Shown here in pieces: positions 1 to 15,045 of a stretch of 64,000 nucleotides of DNA (its first letter is position 1; each line of letters starts with the position of its first letter). This stretch comes from Jaapia argillacea MUCL 33604 (taxonomy: Eukaryota > Basidiomycota > Agaricomycetes > Jaapiales > Jaapiaceae). The stretch is from contig KL197728.1 in assembly GCA_000697665.1 (NCBI GenBank), forward strand, positions 254,813-318,812. Direction: 5' to 3'. The position numbers and the translations under genes are program-made. The notes beneath the pieces are model-generated. The model was given only the letters and a program-made list of their open reading frames with translations, was not told where the DNA came from and did no database searches.

Positions 1-3000
1 CGTTTCGGCTTCCAGGACCTGCTTATAGCCAGCGAGGATACGGTCCGAGTCACTGCTCCGGTCAAGCAAAGTGGCCAGATTACCAAAGGCGGAGGAACTT
101 GTAAGGGCCGTGACAATCTTGATGGACAGCAGAACCAACTCTGGATAGGCAGGGAACGACACATATGCGGCCAAAGCAGGGACATATTGTGGACCGAATG
201 ACAAGGCTTGGTCTAGTCTTGTGAAGTAGGAGCGAGGGTAGGCGGTTCCGACAAAGGCTGAGCTGTCAAACTCTGACAACAAGGGGATGAGAATATCGAC
301 AAAGATATCTTGAATCTCCAGAACCCGATGTACAATTCTCAGGACACGAACGATGGTGCTTCGGAAGTAGGGCTCCTCTTCAGCGTAGCCTCGGTCCAGA
401 GCCTCGACACCGTCGACGACATACTTCAATATGGTTTCTTGAAGGGACGAGTTCGTCAACATCAGTTTCATGATCTCGTACCCCGGTTGGACGAGCAAAG
501 GCACAACAACCTCGCCCTTGAGCTGACTTTCCGAATTCGCGAATGCTAGCAGGGATTCGAGATCGTAACTCGCCAAGCAGCGCTCAATGAAGCAAAGGGA
601 AAGGCCGTCCATCTGCCACCTATCCGAGGGACGGAGGTACTCCCGGCTTTGCACTCTTCGGAATACGTGATTGACGACAAACGAGGCAAAGGGCCCAATT
701 CCAGGCAACCGGTAAGGTTGACCCAGGTTATCGGGGATGGTATTGGTAGGCTGAGCGTCGGCGAGCCGGTCTTTCAACGGGATACGCTTCTGGGTATGGA
801 TGAGGGTGCTAAGAAGTCGGAGGAATGGGATGGTGGCGGGATACATCTTGTGCACAGCTTCTACCTCCTCTAATTCAACTTCTACACCCTTGACAGGAGC
901 CATACCGATACCTGACCCCGACCCGACACGGACGTTGATAACCTCCAATCGTTCCATCAACGTCCATACCGCCTTGCAAATCTCTACTCCAGCTATTCCG
1001 GCACCCGGTTCGCAGAAAGCTGCAAGGGTGTCAAAGAGCGCCCCCTTTAGCTCCAGCGGGACTCCGAGCGGGATCAAGGCTACCAGTGTCGGAATTGCTC
1101 TGAACTGTGCATGGCCTGAAATGGCCAATCGCACAGGAACAGAGTATGTTACAACCGTAGCGAGGAGCCGTAAGAAAGACTGAGCCAACAAGACGTCTTT
1201 CGGACCTAGGGTAATCTGTGGTGCATGCTGATGTTGCGCCTGCGATTGATTCGGGTTCTGCTGCCACGACTGGGAGAATCCCAAATTCTGGGGTGGCGGA
1301 GAACGAGCGGTCGGGGTAGGAGTCGCCCAGGACTCCAATAACCCAAAGATGACGATCCAGGACACTGTCGGTCCAGAGTTGTAGGGTGACTGACCAGGAG
1401 ATGAAGGAAGCATACTTCCGGGGATAACCTCGCTGCCACCACGGGCCATGAAGTTATACGCAAGTTCGCTACACTGCTGGCCCTTTGCCAGACCAGACAG
1501 CATGTCGTACAGGGCCATCGACATATCCACGTCTCTGGCCTGAGTTGACCATACCGCCCACTGTAGGAATGAGGGAAGCTTCGGTGATTGAGCTTCAACG
1601 TATTCCTGGTAGATGGTGCGTCGAGACTCTGGGAGACCAGATCCCCAAAATTGGAGAGCGCTCTCGTTGGGAAGGTTGGAGTATAGTAGACCGACGAATG
1701 AGAAGAGCATGGCGATGTCATTCCGAGGAGTTGGTTGTGAAGATCTATCTGAATCAGATGTAGTGGGTGGAGGGAAACGACTTGTAGTAGAGCCTCGGAA
1801 AATGCGAGTGCGGTCGGAACGAGTGCTGGATAGGACAAGATCCTCTTGTCGTTGCTTGATCTTGCGCAATTCTGATGAGGCGTGGGTAATAAGAGAGCGA
1901 ACGAGTACTTCGAACCCCTGGAGCACAAAGGGTTTGAAGTCCTCATGCGGCACTTCCAAGTGTTGCTCTGGCTCCGAAGAGAGCAAAAAGTGCGCATAGG
2001 AGGAAGGGGGATATCCACCACCTCGTTTCTGCAGCTGAGCTACCGAACGTGTGAGGTAAGTGAAAGCGTCTCCTTGCACTGCATTCCACACTTGCGTTTC
2101 CAGTTCTTCCGTCTTAAACCCGTCCTGATGCTCCAGTGAAGGATCACGATGTCTGGTCTCAGTCAAAAATAGCGTCCATTTCAGCAAGATCGTTGCCTTC
2201 AAACCCAGTTCCTTCCATTCCGTGGATGGATCCAGTTTCTTCTTCATAAATGCCACCAGTCCCTTATCTGCAGCTAATTTTCTCCGTAGTGCTCCACCAG
2301 CCGAGTCGGGGTCAACGGGATCCAGAGCGACGAGGATGGTGGCGAGGACGTAGAATGTGATGGAATGATGGGGATTGCCAGGAAGCCACTCGACCATTCT
2401 CTGAATCTCTTCCGGCGGGAGATATCCGACACGGGAAATCAAGTACAAGGCATTGGAAAGATTTCGACGCTCGTACTTGAGAGAATCGCACCGAGCCGTC
2501 AGAACGTCGAGGCCAAGAGCAGGTGGTCGTCCTTCTATGGTGATCAGCTCAGCACTCTCGTCAGGAGGGTAACGCTCACCTTGGGCAGATGGTGCGACAG
2601 TGTCGCTGACCGCACATTGTCTCGCGTTTTGGGCAGTTGAGATAACATTTCCCAAATTCTCAATCTCCTTCCAAATCTTGAATGGAAGCGACCCCAGTGT
2701 CTTGTCTTGTACGGGCATAAGATATTCCCGGACGAAGCGGTCAAGGTCGTAATAAACTTGCGGAGCTGCCCCTGCAGAAGCGGCGTCTGAAGCCTGGAGG
2801 AGGAAGACAAGACAATCGCTGATATGCCGACGCCGTTCGTGAAATTCGAGGATGGTCGCCTCTATGAGATCGGTCTGCGTGATGTTGGGGTTCTCGACCA
2901 TAATGCTGTGGAGGAGACCGGCGACATAACGTTCTGAACAGTTGAGTTGCTGAGAAATGAAGACGACTTGGCGCGTAAATTCGACATTGACGGAGAGAGA

Positions 3001-3428
3001 TCGACCGTTTATGGTGGTCTTTCCTGCAGACACGCATTAGTAGATGGCCCGCGAGTGAGAGGTGGTTGGAGGAGCGGCGAGTAACACCAAAGCGGGCATT
3101 CAACGATGGTCAAAGGCCAAAGGTGATTTGCCCTCGACTAGATGTCACAGATGCACTGAGAGGGATACACGGCCTTAGAACGCGAACGGGTGACTCCTTG
3201 ACCAGTTCAAACCGCGAGACTGCGAATACCAGCCAAATACCACAGCGGAAACTCACCGGATTCCAATTCTTTCTGCTCCTGCGCACTTCGCGGTCCCACA
3301 TCGAACACCTTTGCCAACAGTGGCTGGAAGTCATTCAGCAGGGTAAACAACTCCTGCTCGCCGTGCACAGAACCCTGCGCATTGATGATGTTATGGAGAA
3401 TGGCGCGCAGTCGGGCAACGGATTCCAT
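1..3428 (-). CDS. NUP192: Nucleoporin NUP192/NUP205 family, N-terminal part (3' end outside window)
   Basis: This is a large scaffold nucleoporin of the inner ring of the nuclear pore complex. About 1,065 codons of the N-terminal half are in the window, and the gene continues past base 1. The chosen start is the ATG at 3426-3428 (MESVARLRAIL). An in-frame ATG at 3594-3596 would add 56 residues of low-complexity sequence and is less likely. One intron, 3024-3256, is supported by GTGAGT and TGCAG and restores ESG|KTTINGRSL. After it the frame stays open to the window edge. The product is an all-helical solenoid with the family-typical stretch SREYLRPSDRWQM followed by LCFIERCL, close to the Nup205 motif around 'NPDQRWQV'. 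It is divergently transcribed from NAA30, with 276 bp between the start codons. Family assignment is from recognised sequence style; no search was run. Confidence 0.85.
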
Positions 3429-3704
3429 GACGAGCAAGAGGTTATCAAGCCAGATATTGGGTTGGATTGTCCCAAATTTTGACGCCCAGCGCAAGTCGAT
3501 CGTTGTTCTTTTTGCGTTCGGACGCGTCGACCTCGATGCTGAAGGCTGTCGCGTCACCGTGGGACTACACGCTGCTGCTCGCCTGCCGCATTCCATATGT
3601 CCCTTATCTCCTTACCCCTTGCCCTCAACCATAGTGTCGAGTGTCGAGTTCGCCCTGGCTTTCTCTCCTCCGCCCGGAATCGACCTGAACTTTCTGTCCC
3701 TACA

Positions 3705-4550
3705 ATGTCTGAAATCACTTACAGGCAATATGTGGGAGAGTCCGACCTCCCCCAGATAATGGCACTCGTTCAGAGCGAGCTCAGTGAGCCATACGTTATC
3801 TACACTTATCGCTACTTCTTACATGAATGGTCAGCATTCTCCTCTTTCTCTCGTTCTCCCCATCTCTGGGTGCTCGTACTAAACATGCATGGCTAACCTC
3901 TCACCGTCCACCAGGCCTCATTTATCTTTCCTTGTGAGCCTCTAACGCAGTCACACAGCACGACCTTGTTCTAGAGCCAACCGCCATTCCCTCTCCAGGC
4001 TTTCCCGCCGGACTCTAGTGAGCCCGTTGGTGTCATCGTTTGCAAACAGAGCATGCATCGAGAACGAGCTAATCGTGGGTACATTGCAATGCTGAGTGTC
4101 AATAAACTATGGCGAAAGAGAGGCATAGGTACGGCTGTCTTTGGTTCAACTTCCTCCTCACTCCGTCTGAGATCAATTCACCGTCTAGCAAGCACTTTAG
4201 TGAAGAAATCCATCGATGTCATGAAGCAACATCGGGTCGAGGAGGTAACCTTCCCATTCATCCACCTCTCTTTGCCACTTACCTTCCACTCCTCATAGGT
4301 CGTCCTCGAAACCGAATTTGACAATTCCGCAGCTCTCTCCCTTTACGAATCCCTTGGCTTTATTCGCGAGAAACGACTTTATCGTTTCTACCTCAACGGC
4401 AAAGATGCTTTCCGTCTGACACTCGTCATTCCACCAACCGACGCTCCCGAAGACGACGATAAGCCTGTCGTTAGGTTTGGCCGATATATGCCCTATCGAG
4501 CTTACCAGATCTCACTACCGTACGCCCAAGATGAAGTTTCTTCTCGCTAA
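3705..4550 (+). CDS. NAA30: N-alpha-acetyltransferase 30, NatC catalytic subunit
   Basis: This is a GNAT-fold acetyltransferase that acetylates the N-terminal Met of proteins starting Met-hydrophobic, as the catalytic subunit of the cytosolic NatC complex (yeast Mak3). Five exons were reconstructed: 3705-3829, 3915-3933, 3999-4128, 4189-4244 and 4299-4550. Joining them gives [14 protein letters not shown], then EPVGVIVCK and RGYIAMLSV, the acetyl-CoA loop RKRGIAS (R-x-x-G-x-A), the motif [21 protein letters not shown] and [12 protein letters not shown], in the order expected for Naa30. The start is the ATG in CTACAATGTCT; the upstream in-frame ATG at 3597 lies in likely 5' UTR. Exon 2 is only 19 nt. 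The sequence after RLTLVIPP is a short acidic tail ending in AQDEVSSR. Confidence 0.92.
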
Positions 4551-4970
4551 TCCCCCCCCATATGTTTCCATTTTCTTTTCTTGATTCCTAACGCTCATTC
4601 ACCCTCCGGGCCCATTTTTGCAATCATAACCATGTACTTCTTGGTACCTTGACACCTCCACTCCTCCTAATCATACTGATACTGTACCTCGCTTGTAGCA
4701 CTCTGTAGCACCACTACGAATCTCATGTACTTGTCGCTTCGTGAACGTAACTACTTTACTACTTTCTTGTCCCGTCGATCTGCGTTGTGTCTCAATAATA
4801 CTTGGATAATTGTTCCGCGTTCGACGTTGTTGGTTGAAGAATGATTGTGGGACATTGGAGCACACATGCATGAAGGTCAAAGACTGATTTCTATTTTACT
4901 GCTCCGGACCTACAATAAATGGGTGTCTACCCGATAATAAAAAAAAGGAATCGTCCCTCACATCGTCCAC

Positions 4971-7571
<2,601 letters not shown>

Positions 7572-7599
7572 GATGGCGGAAGAGAACAGAGGTGGATTG

Positions 7600-7670
7600 C
7601 CAGCAAGTGATTCCCTACTTTTTATAACAAGGAGCTACGTGTCAGGGAAGAAACTGCGACGTGGCATCGG
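7600..7670 (-). promoter_or_regulatory. KAR2 promoter: TATA box and candidate UPR-type elements
   Basis: On the minus strand a TATAAAA box lies at 7620-7626, about 50 bp upstream of the KAR2 start codon. Upstream of it are two ACGT-core elements. CGACGTGGC on the plus strand at 7657-7665 resembles the Hac1/XBP1 core TGACGTGG, differing in its first base. CTACGTGTCA at 7635-7644 reads TGACACGTAG on the minus strand. KAR2 is a classical unfolded-protein-response target, so such sites are expected, but the match is from inspection only. Confidence 0.45.
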
Positions 7671-7674
7671 CTTT

Positions 7675-8255
7675 TCCACTCCAAGTCCTTTTTCCCACGC
7701 CTCGCCACCTGCACCTCCACGTCTCCGACCACACAGCTGACCGAAATGGAGGGAACATTCGCGAAATCTGCAAGAAATTCACCAAAGATATTCCTGTTCA
7801 CGACTGAGCTGGTGCACTGTTATATCCGCACCATTTATGTGTTCATCACCCGCTCAAATCGCGGGATGGAGGTGCCTGTTCATCCTTTACGCGGCTGGAC
7901 TCTGCCTCGACTACCCCGACCGATGTCTACTACCATGCGCATATGGCTCGCATATCGTCTCCAATGCTCCAACACTCTGGCATATCTCCTCGCTTAGCTA
8001 TTTTTGATCCTCTATCAAACCCCTTGATGTCCTCTGTCCATAACGCCTCGGCCCACCTTCTGCTCTGAAACCTTGTGCAACCACCAAACTCCCATTTCAC
8101 ATTTTCGATCGGTGATCTATCGTCTCTTCGAGAGTCTTCCCAACCCCTTGCGATCGTGATCCATTCTTGCAGATATCCCCGAAACGCTTGAGTTGTCCCG
8201 TTCCGCTGCCAATCCTTGCCTTGCCTAGAACCAATCATCTGCTCTTCTGAGTGTC
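7675..8255. other. Intergenic between KAR2 and permease A; nothing recognised
   Basis: This divergent intergenic stretch holds short open frames on both strands. None has a convincing start, splice partners or domain character. Its left end carries the KAR2 promoter and its right end the permease A promoter. Confidence 0.6.
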
Positions 8256-8263
8256 TCCTCCGC

Positions 8264-8374
8264 TTTATCTGTTTCTTCTCCCTTAAGCGAGCGAATACGC
8301 GTCTGCAGCGCCGACGCCTAACTGATACGCGAGCATTAAGCTACGGTCAGTTGAAATGGGGAATCCTATATATA
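8264..8374 (+). promoter_or_regulatory. Permease A promoter module
   Basis: The decamer AGTTGAAATG at 8349-8358 is followed by TATATATA at 8367-8374; the decamer ends 89 bp before the ATG. A single GATA-factor site (TTATC, inverse of GATAA) is at 8265-8269. The decamer plus TATA arrangement is repeated upstream of both downstream paralogues. Confidence 0.6.
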
Positions 8375-8446
8375 CCTCCCCCAGAGTGCATGGTACTCTC
8401 GTCTTTACCGACCTCCTCCATCCACCCCTCCCCTCACACGACCACA

Positions 8447-10607
8447 ATGTCCGAAGGCAAGACAGACGTCGCAGTCGCTGATGAGGCACTCTTGGCCAGC
8501 TTGGGTTACAAGCAGGAGTTCAAGCGTGCTTTTACAGCACTCGAAGTGAGTCATTATGCACCACTCTACTCGTAGCCTTCCTAACGACAACCACCAAAGG
8601 TGTTTGGTATTGCTTTCAGTATCATCGGATTGCTGCCATCAATAGCGTAAGTTGCTCGTGGTCATCTACCCACCTCTCGGGGCCCTCACGGCTATCCTAG
8701 ATCCGTGTTGTTCTATTCCGTCCCGAATGGAGGTCCCGCCGCCATGGTTTGGGGATGGGCCGTTGCCGCATTCTTTATCCTCCTCGTTGGTTTGGCTATG
8801 GCTGAGCTCGGTTCGGCTGCTCCCACGTCCGGAGGGGTGCGTTGACTTCATCCAGCTTCAACCCTTCACGAACCTCACTCCCGGTCCGTAGTTGTATTTC
8901 TGGACGCACTCGTTATCATCGCCTCGATGGAAGAATCTCCTGTCATGGATTGTCGGCTGTAAGTTTTTCTTAGTTGTTCGACGTTCCTCGGCCATTAACG
9001 TCTTCGTTGCATTTTCAGACGCAAACACCATCGGCGTGATCGCCGCTGTGGCCTCGATTGATTGGGGATGTGCTGTACAAATTATGGCAGCCGCCAGTAT
9101 CGGCTCCAACCAAACTTTCTCGGCGACTAGCGGACAAACTTTGTGCGTATCTGAGCCTCGCCCCTAGGCCTGTGGATGCTGACGACTACCTCAGTGCTGT
9201 ATATGTCGCAGTTGTACTCTCACATGCCGTCATCTGTTGTTTGGCGACCCAGATTCTTGCTCGTCTCCAGACTGTGTACTTGATCTTGAACGTTTTGTAA
9301 GTTCATGAAATTCTTCAAACCTCTACACTTGGATAGCATTGCTTATTCGAGAACTCCTCTAGGTTGTGTTTCGCTGTCATTATCGCTCTCCCCGCCGCGA
9401 CCCCAGCCGAGTTCAAGAACACGGCCAAGTTTGCTCTTGGTGACTTCTCCAACGTCAGCGGATGGGACAATGGCTTCGCCTTTGTTCTTAGTTTCCTGGC
9501 TCCCCTTTGGACCATCTGTACGTCCTCATCAACCCTTCGTCGGGCATGCATTGATGTGACAATTAACAGGCTCTTTTGACTCCGCTGTCCATATCAGCGA
9601 GGAAGCTGCCAACGCTGCCACTGCTGTCCCTTGGGCCATTACTGGTGCCATCGCCATCGCTGGCGTTCTCGGTTGGGGTGAGCGTTCATCACATCGTATC
9701 ACTGTCGATGATCGTCCTAAATTGAAGCATCTCACTAGCCATCAACGTCTCCCTCGCATTCTGCATGGGAACTGATCTTGAGGCCATTTTGGGCAGCCCC
9801 ATCGGTCAACCAATGGCCGTCATCTTCTACAACAGCTTTGGACAGAAGGGGACTCTTGCACTTTGGGCTGTTGTCGTTCTTGCTCAATACATGATGGGTT
9901 CTAGTATGGTTCGTAATATTTCCCTTGTTTACAGTCTTTCTCGACATTAACTCTTTCTTCAGGTTCTAGCCGCATCCCGACAATCCTTTGCCTTCTCTCG
10001 TGATGGAGCCCTCCCATTCTCCAGAATTCTCTACCGAATGAACAGCTACACCGGCACACCCGTCAATACAGTTTGGTTCGTCTGCATCTGGGCTATCCTC
10101 CTTGGCCTTCTTGCCTTTGCTGGTGCAGTCGCCATTAACGCTGTGTTCGAAATCGGTGTCGTTGCTGCCTATATCGCCTACTCAATTCCCATTGCTGCTC
10201 GCTTCTTGGGCGAGAATGATTTCAAGCCCGGTCCTTTCACATTGGGTGCCTTCGTACGTCTCATTTCTTCTGGTTGGCCGTCCCTACCATGTTAACATTT
10301 ATGTTTTCTTTCACAGAGCAAGCCCGTCGCGTTCTTGGCCGTCACCTGGATGACCTTCATGGGCATTGTCTTCCTCTTCCCCGCAACGCCCACGGCCGAC
10401 TCTCAGACCATGAACTACACCGTCGTGGTCTTGGGTGGTGTTATGATTCTATCCCTGATCTGGTATTACTTCCCCGTATACGGCGGCGTCCATTGGTTCA
10501 CCGGTCCAGTCCCGACTGTTGAAGACGACGGCGCGTCTGCCAGCACGGATATCAAGGAGAAAATCCCAGAGGGTTTGGAGAGTCACTTTGAACCGGTTCA
10601 ATCATGA
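8447..10607 (+). CDS. APC-superfamily amino acid/GABA permease-like transporter, copy A
   Basis: This is a plasma- or organelle-membrane transporter of the amino acid-polyamine-organocation superfamily, in the group usually annotated as GABA or amino acid permease (UGA4-like). The substrate cannot be read from sequence. Eleven exons: 8447-8545, 8600-8646, 8701-8836, 8892-8958, 9019-9142, 9195-9296, 9363-9517, 9570-9677, 9739-9908, 9963-10253, 10317-10607. The joined protein has about 12 hydrophobic segments. It begins with the N-terminal block ALLASLGYKQEFKRAF, then FGIAFSIIGLLPSIA (TM1 region), MAELGSAAPTSGGLYFW, SFDSAVHISEEAANA, MVLAASRQSFAFSRDGALPF and YYFPVYGGVHWF near the end. The C-terminal tail is hydrophilic (IKEKIPEGLE). 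It is the first of three head-to-tail paralogues. Confidence 0.9.
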
Positions 10608-11490
10608 GATTTCTGTAACTTCTGACGCGTAATTTATGAAGTAGTATCAACTGGTACTCATCACGACCGTGTATACACATTAATCATCTGTCTATCTAAG
10701 TACCTACATATTTATTGGAATACACCCTCGTTTATTGACAGAAGTCTCTTGACGTTGAGGCCTTGAGCTTGAGGCTTCAAATTGAACTTTGTCAATGTCT
10801 TGGAGCTTGGAGTGGCTCGAACTGCCGGTGATCTACCACATACTTCGTACGACATCTATATCATCGTTGATCCAGCATTTCTGTACCTTCGTCTTCGAAC
10901 AGCCAATTGCCAGCGCTTCTGCCAAGAAGATACATAGAGTTTCCTGGGTCCTGTTCTCCTGGTAGCTCCTTATCTCTCCCTGTTTTACATTTCCAAATGA
11001 GCGACCGGGTGTGCAGAGCCCGGTCTTCATTTTGACCATCTTTATGCTGCTCCATCATCCAAACTCTGAGCTCTGTCAATTGTGATTGGACACATGCATT
11101 CTGTCTTTTCAAGTGCCTACTAGGTGGACCGGCAAGGTCAACGACTTGAACGCCTTCGGTTCAGGCTGACGCTTGAGGCCTTGAGGAGGGTCTGTTAACC
11201 TTATGTACCCCAGGCCCCTCCGTTTGTTTCGGCGAGCGCGGAGTTGTTTGATGGGTTGAGAAGCAGAGGTTGATGGAGACGAGTCTCTGCAGGCAACCAT
11301 CGCTGCCAGACATACTTAACTTACTCGCCGCTGATTCACCCCGGACCCCCCTTTTTTATGATTATGAGCGCCCGCGAACCTCTATCAAGAAGTTCTCTGC
11401 CTCCTTACGCACCCCATGCTTCTTTCCACCGACAAACCTCCCCTCGGTCCTGGAGATAATTGCCCTTGTAGCTGGCTTAGCAGGTGTGTG
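10608..11490. other. Intergenic between permeases A and B; nothing recognised
   Basis: This spans the 3' UTR of copy A and the distal upstream region of copy B. Short open frames on either strand show no domain character or plausible splice structure. Confidence 0.6.
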
Positions 11491-11493
11491 GGG

Positions 11494-11615
11494 TCTTATC
11501 TTATCGAACATCCCGGATAACGAGAAGAACCTGTCCAATTCCCACATATCGACACCAAACCCAACTCTTGATAGGCACCACATTGGTACCGGATGGAGTT
11601 GAAATGCTATATATA
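11494..11615 (+). promoter_or_regulatory. Permease B promoter module with paired GATA sites
   Basis: TCTTATCTTATCG at 11494-11506 is two overlapping inverse GATA sites (GATAAGATAA on the minus strand). GATAGGCACCACATTG at 11570-11585 and AGTTGAAATG at 11597-11606 follow, then TATATATA at 11608-11615. The decamer ends 94 bp before the start codon. The same order of elements occurs upstream of copy C. Paired GATA sites are typical targets of fungal nitrogen-regulatory GATA factors (AreA/Nit2/Gln3 family), so nitrogen catabolite control is a reasonable inference. Confidence 0.65.
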
Positions 11616-11699
11616 CAGGTCCAAACCGCGATGCTGAGAGATTTTTCGTCGCTTCTTGACGGTCCCCCTCCAACTCGTCTCTGCACACGACCCATCACC

Positions 11700-13854
11700 A
11701 TGGCTCCAGGCAGAAAGCAAGATATCGCTATCGCAGACGAGGCACTCTTGGCGAGTTTGGGCTATAAGCAGGAGTTCAAACGAGCCTTCACTCCGCTTGA
11801 GGTCATTCGCATTCCAACATCATCCGCATAAGATTGCGATTCTCATATCCCTCCAGGTATTCGGCATCGCTTTCAGTATCATAGGATTGCTGCCGTCAAT
11901 AGCGTCAGTGTCCCCTACTCGAATCGCCTCCAATTGTTGACATTCACGAATAGATCTGTTTTGCTCTATGCTCTTCCAAACGGTGGGCCTTCGGCTATGG
12001 TATGGGGTTGGGCAGTGGCTAGTATCTTCATTCTCTTCGTGGGCATGTCCATGGCCGAGTTGGGGTCGGCAGCTCCAACATCAGGTGGTGTACGTCCTCC
12101 TCATATCGTCACCTCCATCTTCTCAACATAATTTGATTGGTTCTCTTCAGCTGTATTTTTGGACTCACGCGTTATCGTCCCCTCGATGGAAAAACCTTCT
12201 CTCATGGATTGTTGGCTGTAAGGGCCTTCTTCACCCTCTGTAGTCCTGTCCTGATGGGCACCCACTTTTGCAGACTCTAACACGATTGGATCCATTGCTG
12301 CCATCGCTTCGATTGACTGGGGATGTGCTGTTCAAGTCATGGCAGCAGCCAGCATTGGGTCCAATGAAGCCTTTTCAGCCACATCTGCCCAAACTTTGTG
12401 AGTCTTCAGGTCTCCTCACGGTAGACAAACTTTTTGACTGGCGCTCCAGTGGTGTGTATTGTGCTATCGTCATCTCACATGCTATCATCTGCTGTCTGGC
12501 CACCCCCGTTCTCGCCCGCCTTCAAACGGTCTACGTTATCTTGAACGTGATGTAGGGGCTGCATCCTCGTTCTCCTGCACTTGTCCTAACATCACCACGT
12601 GCCATAAAGTTTGTGCCTGGCTGTTATCATTGCCCTCCCAGCGGCGACACCTTCCGAGTTCAAGAACACGGCCAGCTACGCTCTGGGTGGATTTACAAAT
12701 GTTAGTGGCTGGCCCAACGGGTTTGCATTTATCCTCAGTTTCTTGGCACCGCTGTGGACAATTTGTGCGTTGCTCTTCTCCATTGTTGAGGACACCGCTG
12801 AGGCTATCCCTTCCAAGGCTCTTTCGATTCAAGTGTCCATATAAGCGAAGAAGCTTCAAATGCCGCTACTGCCGTGCCATGGGCCATCGTGAGCGCTATC
12901 GGTATTGCTGGTGTATTGGGCTGGGGTGAGTTTCGCGAGATCAGTACTTACTCTGGGGTGTTAACGTTTGGGGTCCCTTTCTACAGCCATTAATGTGTCT
13001 CTTGCATTCTGCATGGGCACGGATCTCGAAGCAATCATGAGCAGTCCAATTGGCCAGCCGATGGCTGTGATTTTCTTCAATAGTTTCGGTCAGAAAGGCA
13101 CACTCGCTCTTTGGGCTATCGTCGTTCTTGTTCAGTACATGATGGGGTCTAGCATGGTATATAACGTCCACTACCCGGCTACTTTCCCTCGCTGACACAT
13201 TCCCACGACAGGTACTTGCCGCCTCTCGTCAATCCTTTGCCTTTTCTCGCGACGGTGCTCTACCTTTCTCCGGTTGGCTCTACCGAATGAACTCCTACAC
13301 TGGAACTCCTGTGAACACTGTCTGGTTCACGTGCTTCTGGGCAGTTGCGATGGGTCTCCTGGCATTTGCTGGGGCTGGGGCTATTGATGCTGTTTTTGCC
13401 ATCGGTGTCGTCGCCCTCTACATTGCTTATTCAATTCCCATCGCCGCGAGGTTCCTGGGGGAGAATGATTTCAAGCCGGGACCCTTCTCTCTTGGCGTTT
13501 TCGTGCGTTATTTCTCCCATTCTACGCCTTCGATTCTCTCTGAAGCTTCATCTCCAGAGTAAGCCAATTGGGTTCACGGCCGTTGCCTGGATGACCTTCA
13601 TGGGCGTGGTTTTCCTCTTCCCATCAACGCCGCAAACAGACTCTGCTTCGATGAATTATACTGTGGTGGTGTTAGGTGGTGTTATGATCCTCTCCTTGGC
13701 CTGGTACTACTTCCCCGTATACGGCGGTGTCCATTGGTTCACTGGCCCCATCCCGACGGTTGAAAGCGAGACAGGAAGTTCTGCGGACTCCGTCATTAAG
13801 GAGAAAGGTCAAGACAATGTTGATGCCCACGTCGAGGGGGTGAGGAGTCGTTGA
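11700..13854 (+). CDS. APC-superfamily amino acid/GABA permease-like transporter, copy B
   Basis: This is the second tandem paralogue, with the same intron positions as copy A. The start is the ATG in CACCATGGCTCC at 11700, giving MAPGRKQDIAIADEALLASL. Conserved blocks include FGIAFSIIGLLPSIA, MAELGSAAPTSGG, SIDWGCAVQVMAAASIGS, MLCLAVIIALPAATPSEF, SEEASNAATAVPWAI, FCMGTDLEAIM, VLAASRQSFAFSRDGALPFSGWLYRMN and YFPVYGGVHWFTGPIPTV. Every reading frame checked stays open after splicing, so the gene looks functional. The N-terminal 12 residues and the C-terminal tail after the last transmembrane segment are the parts most different from copies A and C. Substrate is unknown. Confidence 0.9.
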
Positions 13855-15040
13855 ATGCGATTTTTTATGCCTTTTCCTTGTAATTATACCATGGAAGTAG
13901 AGTACGTGCCCTATAACAGACCCTCCGGTGTTGCTCCGGTGTATGTGTAATTGTGAGACTGGATCAGTCGAAAATCGGAGGGAGGCTTGTGCGCAAGTTG
14001 TGCCATTTCCCGAATTCCCATTCGTTTGCACTTATCTACCTCCACGTGGCTGGTCCTCGGTTGCTATTGATCAGTCGCATTGCTATAGGTTGGCCGTCGA
14101 ATTTTCCTCTGTTAACGTTGTCACGGTGTTCAATGGAAGCCTCACTTACCTCGCAACCTCACATACTTATCCTGGGCGGTTGTCGTCCAATGCAGTACAC
14201 GCCGGAATAGGCGGCCGTTTATCCGTCCTGATAGGGTAGCAGCGCAGCTTTGCGGATCCGGCGAGCAGCAATCTTCATGTGAAGAACTTGAAATTTACTC
14301 CTACCGATTCCACGGAAGTCTAGTCTGTCACTGTAAACGATATCTTGATATCGGAGAGTTCGTCTAGTTTGGTGAGTCCGTCCTCACGATATCCAGCGAC
14401 TTCGAGTTGCCAGCTGAAAGCTTTTGTTCAAGTTCAGTCATGTCCCTCGAGATCATCCTGCTGCTATCGACCTGTGCCTTCACTCAAATTGATGTATCAG
14501 TACCATTGATGTTTTTTCGCCATTGTGGGGTCTTGTTTGACAATTGGGTTGGCCCCGGCGTCCACTCCCATGCGTCCGCGCACCGGGATGGCATTTCCTC
14601 CCAGGTGAAGGTAATTGTGGTGCCGACTTGAACCTTGCTCACGTCGAAGGTTAAGATGGTTATGAACGCCAATGAGGAAGAGATTGTCGATTGATTCGGC
14701 CGACTTGCCATTGGGTATCACTCGGCAGCTTTTCCTCACTTTGTTCTCCGCCCTTGGGTGATCATATTCGCGTGCCAACATCAGGTCGACACTCTCAGCT
14801 GTCCAATTTGACCATGCGACAGTGATAGCCTACTACGAATTCCTCCGTAACCTTGTCAGTTCCGCGGGTTCTCAAGTTCCGACATTGGAGTAGTAGGTTC
14901 TGAAATGGTGCGTGACCGTTTTCAGTGTCGGAATCTGCTTCGGACAAGGTCATGTACCTGCCATTGCACCCATTCCAGTGATTCCACCTGAAAGGACTCC
15001 ACTGTCGTTGATTGCCGACCCGCTATCTAATCAGGCGCCC
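13855..15040. other. Intergenic between permeases B and C; nothing recognised
   Basis: About 1.2 kb with scattered short open frames. I see no fourth permease copy or recognisable remnant of one, and no transposon ends. Confidence 0.55.
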
Positions 15041-15045
15041 TTCTG

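Noticed and set aside
13855-15040. Search for a fourth permease copy or a transposon between copies B and C
   Set aside because: No segment matched the permease blocks, and no terminal inverted repeats or transposase-like frames were seen.
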